Source: Gammaproteobacteria bacterium (lineage in GTDB: Bacteria; Pseudomonadota; Gammaproteobacteria; Steroidobacterales; GCA-2729495). From it: a stretch of DNA of 64,000 nt. The notes beneath the pieces are model-generated. The model saw only the letters and a program-made list of their open reading frames with translations. It did not search any database and was not told the origin of the DNA. A program made the translations under genes and the position numbers. The stretch covers positions 120,402 to 184,401 of the forward strand of contig QUBU01000003.1 in NCBI GenBank assembly GCA_014337915.1. Direction: 5' to 3'. Below, piece after piece: positions 11,213 through 19,767 of this stretch (positions are counted from its first letter, which is position 1; every line of letters begins with the position of its first letter).

Positions 11213-12448
11213 ATGGCGGCTATCCTGACCAGTCGCATGCCTTTCACCCGGATCGCTGCCGCGTCGCTGGCCCTGGTGCTGCTGTTCCTTGCGGCCTGTT
11301 CGACTTCCCGCAACGTCAAGTACGAGAGCGTGGCCCTGCAGCGCACCGAGCGCGAGGTGCCGGCGGCCGAACTGCTCGACGTCGGCATCGTGCTGTTCGA
11401 TCCGGGTGTCGGCGAGGCGGATGCCGACCGCGACAGCCTGGTGTTCCCGGAGGTGCGGCGCGCCGAGGCGCGTTACATGCCGTTCCATCTCAAGACCACG
11501 CTGGAGGCGAGCGGCCAGTGGGGCTCGGTGTGGGTGCTGCCCGAGAAATCCGACTCGGTCGACCTGCTGGTCTGGGGCCGCATCGACCAGTCCGATGGCC
11601 TCGACGTGGTGATCCGCGCCGGTGCCTGGGATGCCACCGGCCGCGAGTGGCTGAACAAGACCTACCGCACGCGGGTCCCGGAGAAGGCGTACTCGAAGTA
11701 CCGCGACCAGAGCCAGGACCCGTACCAGAACGTCTACAACGAGATCGCCAACGACCTGCTGGCAGTGCGCCAGAAGCTGCCGGCGCGTGACCTGCAGGTC
11801 GTGCACGAGGTGGCGGAGATGCGCTACGCGGCAGATCTGGTGCCGACGGCCTTCGATGGCTACCTGGCGCAGGACCGCAAGGGCATCTACAGCCTGCAGC
11901 GCCTGCCGGCCGCCGACGACCCGATGCTCGCGCGCATGCGCGCGGTGCGCGAACGCGAGTATGCCGTCGTCGATACGCTGAACGAGTACTACGCCTCGCT
12001 GTATTACGATCTCGCGAAGCCCTACGAGGACTGGCGCAAGGTGTCGCGCGAGGAGACCATCAAGTACCAGGACCTGAAGCGCTCCGCCATGTTGCGCTAC
12101 CTGCTCGGGGGTGCGGCGATCCTCGGTGCGGTACTCTACGAGGGCGCGGGCGGCGACAACAGCGCCATCACCATGGTCGGCGTCATGGGCGGCATCGAGG
12201 GCATCAAGGCCGGCATGGGCAAGTCCGCCGAGGCCACCATCGCCCGCGAGGGCCTCAAGGAGCAGGGCAAGTCGCTGGAGGCCGAGGCCGAGCCGCTGGT
12301 GGTGGAGGTCGAGGGTCAGACGCTGCGCCTCACCGGTAGTGCCGAGGAACGCTACAAGGAATGGCGGCAGTTGCTGCGGCAGATCTATGAGAAGGAAACC
12401 GGCCTGCCGCCGCCAGCCGCCGCGACTGCGCCGGCCACCGGCGGCTGA
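11213..12448 (+). CDS. Conserved lipoprotein of the kinase/VWA operon
   Basis: A 411-residue protein with a lipoprotein signal (LVLLFLAACS). A second in-frame ATG at 11237 gives a shorter, equally good signal peptide. The N-terminal half (VGIVLFDPGV, FHLKTTLEASGQWGSVWVLPE) resembles lipoproteins that generate a family-specific beta-rich domain. The middle is charged and helical. Near residues 295-325 a hydrophobic, Gly-rich stretch (YLLGGAAILGAVLYEGAGG) could insert in or cross a membrane. An acidic coiled segment and a Pro/Ala-rich end follow. I do not recognise a characterised family. The position between the collagen-like lipoprotein (7 bp) and the kinase gene (12 bp) makes it an envelope component of the same system. 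Confidence 0.8.
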   Translation: MAAILTSRMPFTRIAAASLALVLLFLAACSTSRNVKYESVALQRTEREVPAAELLDVGIVLFDPGVGEADADRDSLVFPEVRRAEARYMPFHLKTTLEASGQWGSVWVLPEKSDSVDLLVWGRIDQSDGLDVVIRAGAWDATGREWLNKTYRTRVPEKAYSKYRDQSQDPYQNVYNEIANDLLAVRQKLPARDLQVVHEVAEMRYAADLVPTAFDGYLAQDRKGIYSLQRLPAADDPMLARMRAVREREYAVVDTLNEYYASLYYDLAKPYEDWRKVSREETIKYQDLKRSAMLRYLLGGAAILGAVLYEGAGGDNSAITMVGVMGGIEGIKAGMGKSAEATIAREGLKEQGKSLEAEAEPLVVEVEGQTLRLTGSAEERYKEWRQLLRQIYEKETGLPPPAAATAPATGG

Positions 12449-12460
12449 GCGCAGCAGCGC

Positions 12461-14773
12461 ATGCCAGGGTTGACGGCGGGAAGCACCGTGGCCGGGCGGT
12501 TCCGGCTGCTGCGCCTGCTCGGCAGCGGCAGCCACTCCACGGTCTGGGCAGCCAAGGACGGGCAGGCGGCCCGGCCGGTGGCACTGAAGATCGCCACCAA
12601 AGACGCATCGGCCGCGTCGCTGCTGCGTGCCGGATTCGAGCAGGCGCGCGCGCTCGTCCACCCGGGCATCCTGCGGCCGCTGGAGTTCATCGAGGGACCG
12701 CCGGCCTGCGTGGTCATGCCCTGCGTCGAGGGCGGAGACCTCGGCCAGCTGCGCGGCGCGGGCTGGCGCGTCGTGCTGGCCGCGCTGCTGGATGTGGCCG
12801 ATGCGCTCGATCACGCTCACCGCCAGGGCATCGTGCACCGCGACCTGAAGCCGGCGAATGTGCTGCGCGAAGCGGATGGCCGCTGGCTCATCAGCGACTT
12901 TGGCACTGCAGCCTGGGACAGCGGCGGCACGCTGCCGGCGATGAGTCCGCAGCAGCTGGATGGCGCGCCACCAGCCGTGAGTGATGACGTGTATGGCCTG
13001 GGAGCGCTCGCCTTTGAACTGCTGGTGGGCGTGCCGCTGTTCTACCCCGACACGAGTGTCGTGCGCATCCGCGGCGAGCGGCCGGCAATCCCGGCAACTG
13101 ACCTCAGCGGCGCGGCCCTGCCGCCGGCGTTGCGCAACCTGCTGGCCGCGACCCTCGACAAGGATCCGGCACGCCGGCCCGCGAGTGCCGCGGCATGGCG
13201 CGCGGCGCTGGCCGGGATACTTGCGGATACTCCGGCCGATGCTCTGGCCGATGCTCTGGCCGATGCTCCGGCCGCCGGCGAGAGCATCCTGGCGGTGGCG
13301 CGTCGCGCCACGGAGCAGGCACCGGCAGCGGCGCCGCCCGCGCGTCGCCACGGCCTGCCGGCGGTGGCGGTCTACGGTGGCCTGGCATTGCTGCTGGTGG
13401 TGGCGGTGCTGGTCATTGGCTTCCTGCCGGACTGGATGCGTGGTCGCCAGCCGCTGGTGACGGCCGCGGCACCGCCCGAGCCGGCCATCGTGTCGCCGCC
13501 GGCGGCACCGGCCGCTGCCGATGCTACGGCGGCGCCAGTGGCGGTCGCTGAGGTCGACGCCGCGCTGGGCGAGTTCCTGCGCCTCGACGACGACCTGAAG
13601 AAGGCTGGCGCCGATCGCTGGGGCGGCTCCGACTGGAGCGCCTTGCGCAGCCAGGCCCAGGCCGCCGACAGCGCCTATCGCGATCGCGACCTGGCGGCGG
13701 CGCTGGCAGGCTATCGGTCGGCCACGACACTGGGCCGCGGACTGCTGGCGAGCGCGCCGCAGCGACTGGCGACGGCGCTGGCCGCGGGCGAGGCGGCGCT
13801 GCTCGCCGGGAGCCAGGCCGAGGCCACCGCGGGATTCACGACGGCGCTGGCCCTGGCACCGGACAATGCCGCCGCCCGCCGCGGGCTGGCGCGCGCCGCC
13901 AGGCTCGACCAGCTGCTGGCGCTGATGTCGCGCGCGCAGGTGGCGGAGTCGGCCGGGCAGCGGGCGCAGGCACTCGACCTGTATCGCCAGGCAGCCACGC
14001 TCGATCCAGCCTGGGCGCCAGCCGGTGCCGGGGTGGCGCGGCTGTCGCAGGCCGTGGCACGGGACAACTACGAGACGCAGATGGCGCGCGGCCTGGCCGA
14101 GCAGTCCGCGGGTCGCAGCGCCGCGGCGCGGGCCGCATTCACGGCAGCGTTGCAGGCGCGCCCCGGCGACGCCACAGCACAGGCGGCGCTGGCGCAGCTC
14201 GATGCGGACAGCAAGCTCGCCCAGCTGGCGGCACAGCAGGCCGAGGCCCGCGGCTTCGCGCAGGCGGAGCGCTGGGCCGACGCTGTCCAGCGCTACGAGG
14301 CCATGCTCGGCGTCGATCCGAACCTCGTCGCCGCCCGCGAAGGCCGCGAGCAGGCGCGCGCCAGGCTCGACCTCGACACGCGCCTGCGCGCGGCGATCGG
14401 CAACACCGACCACTTCAACGACGACGCCGTGCTCGCCGCCGCACGCGAGCTGCTCGCCGACGCCCGCGCGACGCTGACGGCCACGGTGCAGCCGGCCCCG
14501 GTGCTCGCCGGGCAGGTCGCCGAGCTCGAGCGCCTGGTCCGCGTCGGCGCGATCCCGGTGCCGGTGCTGCTGGAGTCCGACAATCTCACCGAGGTGACCA
14601 TCTTCAAGGTGGGGCGCCTCGGCGCCTTCAATTCGCGGATCCTGGAACTGCGCCCGGGCACCTACACGGCGGTGGGTGCGCGCCCCGGCTACCGCGACGT
14701 GCGCCGCAGTTTCCGCGTGGCACCGGGCGGCGGGCAGGCGGCCGTCGTGGTGCGCTGCGAGGACGCCATCTGA
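12461..14773 (+). CDS. Transmembrane Hanks-type Ser/Thr protein kinase
   Basis: A 770-residue protein. Residues 12-260 are a eukaryotic-like kinase domain: glycine loop GSGSHSTV (21-28), Lys43 in VALKIA, Glu60, HRDLKPAN (126-133, catalytic Asp128) and DFG (146-148). The core catalytic residues are present, but the usual APE end of the activation segment reads SPQQ. A single membrane span follows (about residues 300-322). The long periplasmic part is alanine-rich and helical with TPR-like repeats and a small beta-rich C-terminus. It probably senses an envelope signal and phosphorylates cytoplasmic partners; the FHA domains encoded downstream are natural readers of phosphothreonine. The stop overlaps the next reading frame (CTGA). 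Confidence 0.92.
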   Translation: MPGLTAGSTVAGRFRLLRLLGSGSHSTVWAAKDGQAARPVALKIATKDASAASLLRAGFEQARALVHPGILRPLEFIEGPPACVVMPCVEGGDLGQLRGAGWRVVLAALLDVADALDHAHRQGIVHRDLKPANVLREADGRWLISDFGTAAWDSGGTLPAMSPQQLDGAPPAVSDDVYGLGALAFELLVGVPLFYPDTSVVRIRGERPAIPATDLSGAALPPALRNLLAATLDKDPARRPASAAAWRAALAGILADTPADALADALADAPAAGESILAVARRATEQAPAAAPPARRHGLPAVAVYGGLALLLVVAVLVIGFLPDWMRGRQPLVTAAAPPEPAIVSPPAAPAAADATAAPVAVAEVDAALGEFLRLDDDLKKAGADRWGGSDWSALRSQAQAADSAYRDRDLAAALAGYRSATTLGRGLLASAPQRLATALAAGEAALLAGSQAEATAGFTTALALAPDNAAARRGLARAARLDQLLALMSRAQVAESAGQRAQALDLYRQAATLDPAWAPAGAGVARLSQAVARDNYETQMARGLAEQSAGRSAAARAAFTAALQARPGDATAQAALAQLDADSKLAQLAAQQAEARGFAQAERWADAVQRYEAMLGVDPNLVAAREGREQARARLDLDTRLRAAIGNTDHFNDDAVLAAARELLADARATLTATVQPAPVLAGQVAELERLVRVGAIPVPVLLESDNLTEVTIFKVGRLGAFNSRILELRPGTYTAVGARPGYRDVRRSFRVAPGGGQAAVVVRCEDAI
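13226..13273 (+). repeat. Four 12-base tandem repeats in the kinase gene
   Basis: Four copies of GATGCTCTGGCC or close variants encode D-A/T-L/P-A units between the kinase domain and the membrane span. The unit keeps the frame, so it is a length-variable linker. Confidence 0.75.
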
Positions 14774-17175
14774 ACCGCGCGCTGGTCATCGGTTCTCCCG
14801 CCGGTACGCGGCGGCTGACGGCCGCCGAGCTGCCGATCCGCATCGGCAGCGGTACTGTGGCCGATATCCGTGTTCCCGGTCCGGTCAGTGGCGAGGTACT
14901 GGGCCTGATCGGCTGCCTCGACGATCGCCCGTTCCTGCAGGCCACCGTGACCGCTGACGCTGGGCGCATGGCGCTGGCCGTCAACGGTGCAACGGCGAGT
15001 GCCACGCGCTGGCTGGAGGATGGCGATGTCATCACCGCCGGCGCGCTGCGCGTCGAATGCCATTTCGATGCCGAGGCGCTGCGTTTCTCGGTGGCCTACA
15101 CCGACACTGAGTACGCGACGCTGCCGCCGGTGGCGGCCGCGCCAGCCACGGCGGCTCCAGCCATCACCGCGCAGCGCATGCGGACCCCGGCCCCGGCGCC
15201 GCGCCGGCGCCGGCCCTGGTGGCTGTATGCGAGCCTGGCACTGCTCGGCCTGCTGGCGCTGGAGCTCTTCACGGCGCGTGCCGTCGGCATCCAGGTGGTA
15301 CCGGCACAGGCGCGCCTGTCCCTGCAGGGCAGCTGGCTGGCGCTGAAGCTCGGCAAGCGCTACCTGCTGCATCCGGGCAGCTACCAGCTGGAGATGACGG
15401 CGGAGGGTTACGAACCGCTGACGGCCCCGCTCGTGGTGGGTGAGGCGCGCAGCCAGGAATTCCAGTTCCGGCTGGAGCCACTGCCCGGCCGGCTGGTGCT
15501 GTCCTCCGCACCCGGCGGACAGCTGCAGCTCAGCGTGGACGGCCAGCCGCTGCAGCCTGCTGCCGACGGCAGCTATGCGGTGGCCGCCGGCAGCCACCGC
15601 CTGCGCGTGCTCGCGCCGCGCTACCAGCCCTACGAGGCCACTGTCGAGGTCACCGGCCGCGGCGAGCGCCAGGAGGTTCCGCTGGCGCTGGTGCCCGACT
15701 GGGCCGATGTCAGCATCAGCAGCGAGCCGCCCGGCGCGCGCATCAGTGTCGGCGGCGAGGCGCTCGGTGCCACGCCCGCAACGGTACCGGTTGGCAGCGG
15801 CCAGAAGGAGATCGAACTGCGGCTCGAGGGCTACAAGCCCTGGCGCCAGACGCTGGCGGTGACCGCCGGGCAGCAGCTGGTGCTGCCGCCGGTGAAGCTG
15901 CAGGAGGTCGATGGCCTGCTGGAGGTGGCAAGCCAGCCGCCAGGCGCCGCGGTCAGCATCGATGGCCGCTATCGTGGCGTGACCCCGCTGGAAACCGAGA
16001 TCGCCCCCGGGCGGCCACACCAGGTGCTGGTGGCCAAGCCCGGTTACGACACGGCATCACGCAGCATCAGCATCGAGCGTCGCGGTTCGGCGTCGCTGCG
16101 GCTGGAACTGGTGGCCCGCGTCGGGCCGGTGCGCGTGCAGAGCGACCCGCCGGGCGCCGAGGTCTTCGTCGATGGGGCCTCGCGTGGCCCTGCCGGACAG
16201 GAACTGATGCTGCTCGCGGTACCCCACCGGATCGAAGTGCGCAAGGCAGGCTACGCCAGCTTCACCACCGAGGTGACGCCGCGGCCGGGCATGCCGCAGC
16301 TGGTGCAGGCCCGGTTGCTGACGCCGCAGCAGGCCGCGATCGCGGCAGTGCCGAAGACGCTGGCCACGAAGCAGGGCCAGGAGCTGCGCCTGGTCGGTCC
16401 CGGCGAATTCGAGACCGGCGCGCCGCGCCGCGAGCAGGGCCGGCGGCCGAACGAGACCGAGCGTCGGATCCGCATCAGCCGCGCGTTCTACATCGGGCTG
16501 CGCGAGGTGACCAACCGCGAGTACCGCGAGTTCCGGCCGAGCCACACCTCCGGTGCCGAGAAGTACAAGCAGCTGGCGGGCAGCGATCACCCGGTGGTGA
16601 TGCTCGGCTGGGAGGATGCGGCGAGCTACTGCAACTGGCTCAGCGACCGCGAGGGCCTGCCGCCGGCTTACGTGCTGCGCGATGGCGCGCTGCGCCTGGC
16701 GGCGCCCGCGACCCGCGGCTACCGCCTGCCGACCGAAGCGGAGTGGGAGTGGGCGAGCCGCTACAATGGCGGCGCTGGCGAGCGCCGCTATCCCTGGGGA
16801 GACCAGATGCCGCCCGAGCCCGATTCCGGCAACTTCGCCGACCAGTCCGCCAGGGGCTTCGTCGCCAACGTGCTCAGCGACTACAACGATGGTTACCCGG
16901 TGACCGCACCCGTCGGCAGGTTCCGGCCGAGCCCGCTCGGGATCTTCGACCTCGGCGGCAACGTCGCGGAGTGGATGAACGACCGCTATACCGTGTACGG
17001 CGCGGGCGCTGACGTGCTGGTCGACCCGCAGGGACCCGACACCGGGCAGTACCATGTGATCCGCGGCTCGAGCTGGCGCCAGGCGAGCATCAGCGAACTG
17101 CGCTTCGCCTTTCGTGACTTCGGCGACCAGGGCCGGCTGGATGTCGGCTTCCGTCTCGCTCGCAACGCCGACTGA
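14770..17175 (+). CDS. FHA-like / PEGA / SUMF1-domain membrane protein
   Basis: Domains in order: an FHA-like beta domain (about residues 1-110, with IRIGSG), one membrane span (about 150-172, WWLYASLALLGLLALELF), two degenerate and three clear PEGA repeats (SSEPPGARISVGG, SQPPGAAVSIDG, SDPPGAEVFVDG), and a C-terminal SUMF1/formylglycine-generating-enzyme fold (TEAEWEWASR, LGGNVAEWMND, VIRGSSW, GFRLARN). The SUMF1 part lacks the paired cysteines of true FGE near VIRGSSW, so it probably binds rather than modifies proteins. The best canonical start is GTG 14857, but that would cut the FHA-like domain. The frame opens with CTG at 14770, overlapping the kinase stop as CTGA, and I prefer it. The cytoplasmic FHA part could read kinase output while the PEGA/SUMF1 part faces the periplasm. 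Confidence 0.85.
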   Translation: MNRALVIGSPAGTRRLTAAELPIRIGSGTVADIRVPGPVSGEVLGLIGCLDDRPFLQATVTADAGRMALAVNGATASATRWLEDGDVITAGALRVECHFDAEALRFSVAYTDTEYATLPPVAAAPATAAPAITAQRMRTPAPAPRRRRPWWLYASLALLGLLALELFTARAVGIQVVPAQARLSLQGSWLALKLGKRYLLHPGSYQLEMTAEGYEPLTAPLVVGEARSQEFQFRLEPLPGRLVLSSAPGGQLQLSVDGQPLQPAADGSYAVAAGSHRLRVLAPRYQPYEATVEVTGRGERQEVPLALVPDWADVSISSEPPGARISVGGEALGATPATVPVGSGQKEIELRLEGYKPWRQTLAVTAGQQLVLPPVKLQEVDGLLEVASQPPGAAVSIDGRYRGVTPLETEIAPGRPHQVLVAKPGYDTASRSISIERRGSASLRLELVARVGPVRVQSDPPGAEVFVDGASRGPAGQELMLLAVPHRIEVRKAGYASFTTEVTPRPGMPQLVQARLLTPQQAAIAAVPKTLATKQGQELRLVGPGEFETGAPRREQGRRPNETERRIRISRAFYIGLREVTNREYREFRPSHTSGAEKYKQLAGSDHPVVMLGWEDAASYCNWLSDREGLPPAYVLRDGALRLAAPATRGYRLPTEAEWEWASRYNGGAGERRYPWGDQMPPEPDSGNFADQSARGFVANVLSDYNDGYPVTAPVGRFRPSPLGIFDLGGNVAEWMNDRYTVYGAGADVLVDPQGPDTGQYHVIRGSSWRQASISELRFAFRDFGDQGRLDVGFRLARNAD

Positions 17176-17204
17176 TCGTGCCGGGACAGGCCGGGGGATT
17201 GCCG

Positions 17205-17537
17205 ATGCAGGTATTCAAGGTGGGACTGGTGATGGCGGCCGGGCTGGGTTCCACCTGGGCGGCGCGCCAGGTGACCGATGCCTGGCTGGGCCCGCCGGGC
17301 CAGCCTGGTCCGCAATACCTGATGCAGGCCCCGGCCGCAGAGCCTGCGGCGCCGGCGGCCGCTGGCGCGGCGGCGCCCGCGAAGCCGCCGGAACTCAGCC
17401 GCGAGGAAATGGAGGCCGAGCTACGGCGCGCGCAGGCCGAACTCGACGGCAAGCCCACGGCCGACGAATTGCAGGAGTTCCGGCCGTCGAAGCCGCTGGC
17501 GGCCGACCTGGCCATCGCCCTGCCATCTGACATCTGA
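17205..17537 (+). CDS. Small Pro/Ala-rich membrane protein
   Basis: A 110-residue protein with one N-terminal hydrophobic segment (VFKVGLVMAAGLGSTWAA) followed by a Gly/Pro/Ala linker and a charged helix (LSREEMEAELRRAQAELDG). No known domain. The ATG at 17205 is favoured over GTG 17178 because GGGGGA precedes it at 17192-17197. It lies 29 bp after the SUMF1 gene and 41 bp before the TolQ-like gene. It may be an accessory subunit of the channel complex. Confidence 0.7.
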   Translation: MQVFKVGLVMAAGLGSTWAARQVTDAWLGPPGQPGPQYLMQAPAAEPAAPAAAGAAAPAKPPELSREEMEAELRRAQAELDGKPTADELQEFRPSKPLAADLAIALPSDI

Positions 17538-17578
17538 GCCACCGCAACCACCCTGACATCGCCCGAGGTCAAGCCAGG

Positions 17579-18376
17579 ATGAACCGCACCTTCAGCCAGG
17601 AAGCCGTGTTCCAGATGTTCGCGCTGGTCATCGCGGTGATCGTCGTGCACGCCATCTACGTCACGGTGATCTATCCGAATGCCGAGGCCATCCTCGCCGC
17701 GCAGCTGGCCGCGATGCGCGCCGACCCGAACTACGAGGCCCCGGCCTCGCTGTTCGTCACGGTGCGCGATTTCGAGCCCGAGGCCTGCCTGATCCTCTCG
17801 GTCTGGTGCCTGGCACTGATCGGCTACAAGTGGCGGCTGGTGGTGAAGGAGCGGCGCCTGTTCGAGCAGCCGCTGCTGCCGATCGCCGAGGGCATGCGCA
17901 TCCTGCCGGAGGACAGCCGCGAGTACGTGCGCCACATCGAGGCGCTGCCGGCCGGCGAGCGCGAGCTGCTGCTGCCGCGGGTCATCACCCACACGCTGCG
18001 CCGCTTCGCCGCGGTGCGCAACCTGCAGGACGTCGCCAGCTCCATGCAGCGGCTGGTGGAGAGCGAGGGCAACCGCCTGGATTCCGAGATGGCGATGATC
18101 CGCTTCATCGTCTGGGCCATCCCCGCGATTGGTTTCGTCGGCACGGTGCGCGGCATCGGCCTGGCGCTGCGCATGGCGCACCGCGCGGTGGAAGGCGACG
18201 TGACGCCGGTGACCCAGTTCCTCGGCTCGGCGTTCAACGCGACACTGGTGGCGCTGCTGACCTGCATCACCCTGATGTTCCTGGTGCACCAGCTGCAGCT
18301 GATCCAGGAGCGCCTGGCGCTCGATGCCGAGGCCTGGTGCGAAGAGCACCTGATCCGCCACCTCCACGTGAGCTGA
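17579..18376 (+). CDS. MotA/TolQ/ExbB family proton-channel protein
   Basis: A 265-residue inner-membrane protein with four predicted spans (about residues 10-31, 68-84, 180-205 and 220-240). The last two carry the family signature: IRFIVWAIPAIGFVGTVRGIGLAL and FNATLVALLTCI, with the conserved Thr of the TVxG motif that lines the ion path in ExbB/TolQ. In characterised systems this subunit forms a pentamer around two ExbD/TolR/MotB-type helices and converts proton flow to mechanical work. No ExbD or TolR gene is present. The two VWA proteins encoded downstream have an ExbD-like transmembrane helix and may fill this role. An 18-kDa ExbB-only role in nutrient import is less likely given the kinase and FHA neighbours. 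Confidence 0.9.
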   Translation: MNRTFSQEAVFQMFALVIAVIVVHAIYVTVIYPNAEAILAAQLAAMRADPNYEAPASLFVTVRDFEPEACLILSVWCLALIGYKWRLVVKERRLFEQPLLPIAEGMRILPEDSREYVRHIEALPAGERELLLPRVITHTLRRFAAVRNLQDVASSMQRLVESEGNRLDSEMAMIRFIVWAIPAIGFVGTVRGIGLALRMAHRAVEGDVTPVTQFLGSAFNATLVALLTCITLMFLVHQLQLIQERLALDAEAWCEEHLIRHLHVS

Positions 18377-18402
18377 CCGGCCGGCGCCGGAGCAGGAATG
18401 GC

Positions 18403-19767
18403 ATGTCGACCGCCGCACTGGACCTCAACGATGCCGCGCTGACCCTGGCCGCGGCGGGCCGCGTGCTGTGGTCCGAGCCGGGGCTGGCGGCGGCCTCGGG
18501 CGCGCTGGGCGCGGCGGCCCGCGAGGCGACGACGCTGATTTCATCGCGGCACTGGCGCGAGCTGGACGACGGCCCGCTGCCGCGACCGCTCGGCCCCTGG
18601 CGCAGCACCGCCGACATCGTGCAGGCCCAGCTCCTGCAGCTGCGCGCGGCCTTGCCGCCGGACTGCGCGATGCTGGTGGCCGCCGTGCCTTCCGGCTGGA
18701 CGCCGCACCAGCTCGGGTTGTTCCTCGGCATCGCGCGCGATGCCGGCCTGCCGCTCGGCGGCCTGGTCGATGCGGCGGTTGCCGCCTCGCGCCGGCCAGC
18801 GCCCGGCCGCGAGCTCTGGCACCTGGACATGACGCTGCACGACTTCGGCCTGACGCGCATCGCGCAGGCGGATGGTGCCGCGCGCGACAGCACGCAGCGC
18901 CATGACTGGCTGTCGTTCCAGGCGCTGGACCGCGCCTGCGCCCAGGCCATCGGCCACGCCCTGCTGCGCGCCTGCCGCTTCGATCCCTTCCACGATGCCG
19001 AGAGCGAGCAGCAACTGAATGCCGGCCTCGCCGGCTGGCTTGCCGAGCTCGCGGCGCGTGAATCACGGCAGCTGTCGATCAGTTTCCGCGGCAGCAGTTT
19101 CGCCGCCGAAGTCAGCGCCGCCGAGCTGCGCGCGGCCGTTGCGCAGGCCGCCGAGCGGCTGCTGCAGCTGCTGCGGGCACTGGCACCGGCCGCGGGCGGG
19201 GCGGTGCTGCAGCTGCCCGATCGTCTCGCCGGCTATCCGGGGCTGTTGCAGCTGCTGGCGCAGCTGCCGGGCTGGGAGATCGTCACGCTGGAACCGGGTG
19301 CCGCGGCGCTGGGCGCGCTGCGGCTGGCGCCCGAACTGCAGCCTGGTGCGCCGGCCGGTGCCCTCACGCTGACGACCCGGCTGCCCTGGGACCGGCCGGC
19401 ACTGCCGGCTGCGGCCACTGCTGCTGCGGGCTTCGCTCCGGCCGCGGTGCCGACCCACCTGTGCTTCGGGCATCGCGTCCTGCGCCTCGGCGGCAGGCCG
19501 CTGCTCATCGGCTCACAGCTCGCTGACGGCGAGTACGGCCTGCAGCTGCCGGCCGCGCTGCAGGGCCTGTCGCGCCGGCATTGCAGCATCGTTGCCGAGG
19601 CCGGGCGCCTGCTGCTGCACGACCACAGCCGCCATGGCACCTGGCTCAACGGCGTGGCGGTGGCGGGCGCGGCCGTGCTGCAGGCGGGCGACCGCATCCA
19701 GCTCGGCCAGCCGCCGGTGGAACTGCGGCTGGTGGTCGAGGAGGGCGGCGATGCGCCAGCGCCGTGA
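18403..19767 (+). CDS. Degenerate actin-like domain fused to FHA domain
   Basis: A 454-residue cytoplasmic protein. The C-terminal FHA domain (about 365-440) shows RPLLIGS, GLSRRHCSI and HSRHGTWLNG, the phosphothreonine-binding pattern. The N-terminal ~330 residues follow the order of an actin/MreB/PilM fold: LDLNDAALTLAAAGRVLWSEP (phosphate-1-like), AAVPSGWTPHQLGLF (like VPSGxT), LWHLDMTLHDFGLTRI (phosphate-2-like) and a final PDRLAGYPGLLQLL segment. The glycines needed for ATP binding are missing, so it is probably a non-catalytic scaffold; this reading is inference. It probably docks phosphorylated proteins at the base of the channel complex. The start ATG follows GGAGCAGGAA. It overlaps the first VWA gene by 17 bp. 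Confidence 0.75.
   Translation: MSTAALDLNDAALTLAAAGRVLWSEPGLAAASGALGAAAREATTLISSRHWRELDDGPLPRPLGPWRSTADIVQAQLLQLRAALPPDCAMLVAAVPSGWTPHQLGLFLGIARDAGLPLGGLVDAAVAASRRPAPGRELWHLDMTLHDFGLTRIAQADGAARDSTQRHDWLSFQALDRACAQAIGHALLRACRFDPFHDAESEQQLNAGLAGWLAELAARESRQLSISFRGSSFAAEVSAAELRAAVAQAAERLLQLLRALAPAAGGAVLQLPDRLAGYPGLLQLLAQLPGWEIVTLEPGAAALGALRLAPELQPGAPAGALTLTTRLPWDRPALPAAATAAAGFAPAAVPTHLCFGHRVLRLGGRPLLIGSQLADGEYGLQLPAALQGLSRRHCSIVAEAGRLLLHDHSRHGTWLNGVAVAGAAVLQAGDRIQLGQPPVELRLVVEEGGDAPAP

Noticed and set aside
10196..14413. Antisense open frame of 1405 codons on the minus strand
   Set aside because: It mirrors the coding strand of four real genes. GC-rich codon bias produces long stop-free antisense frames; the translation is low-complexity Arg/Gln/His with no domain.
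14770..17175. Sulfatase-maturing formylglycine-generating enzyme
   Set aside because: The fold is recognisable, but the paired cysteines needed for catalysis are absent and no sulfatase gene is nearby.
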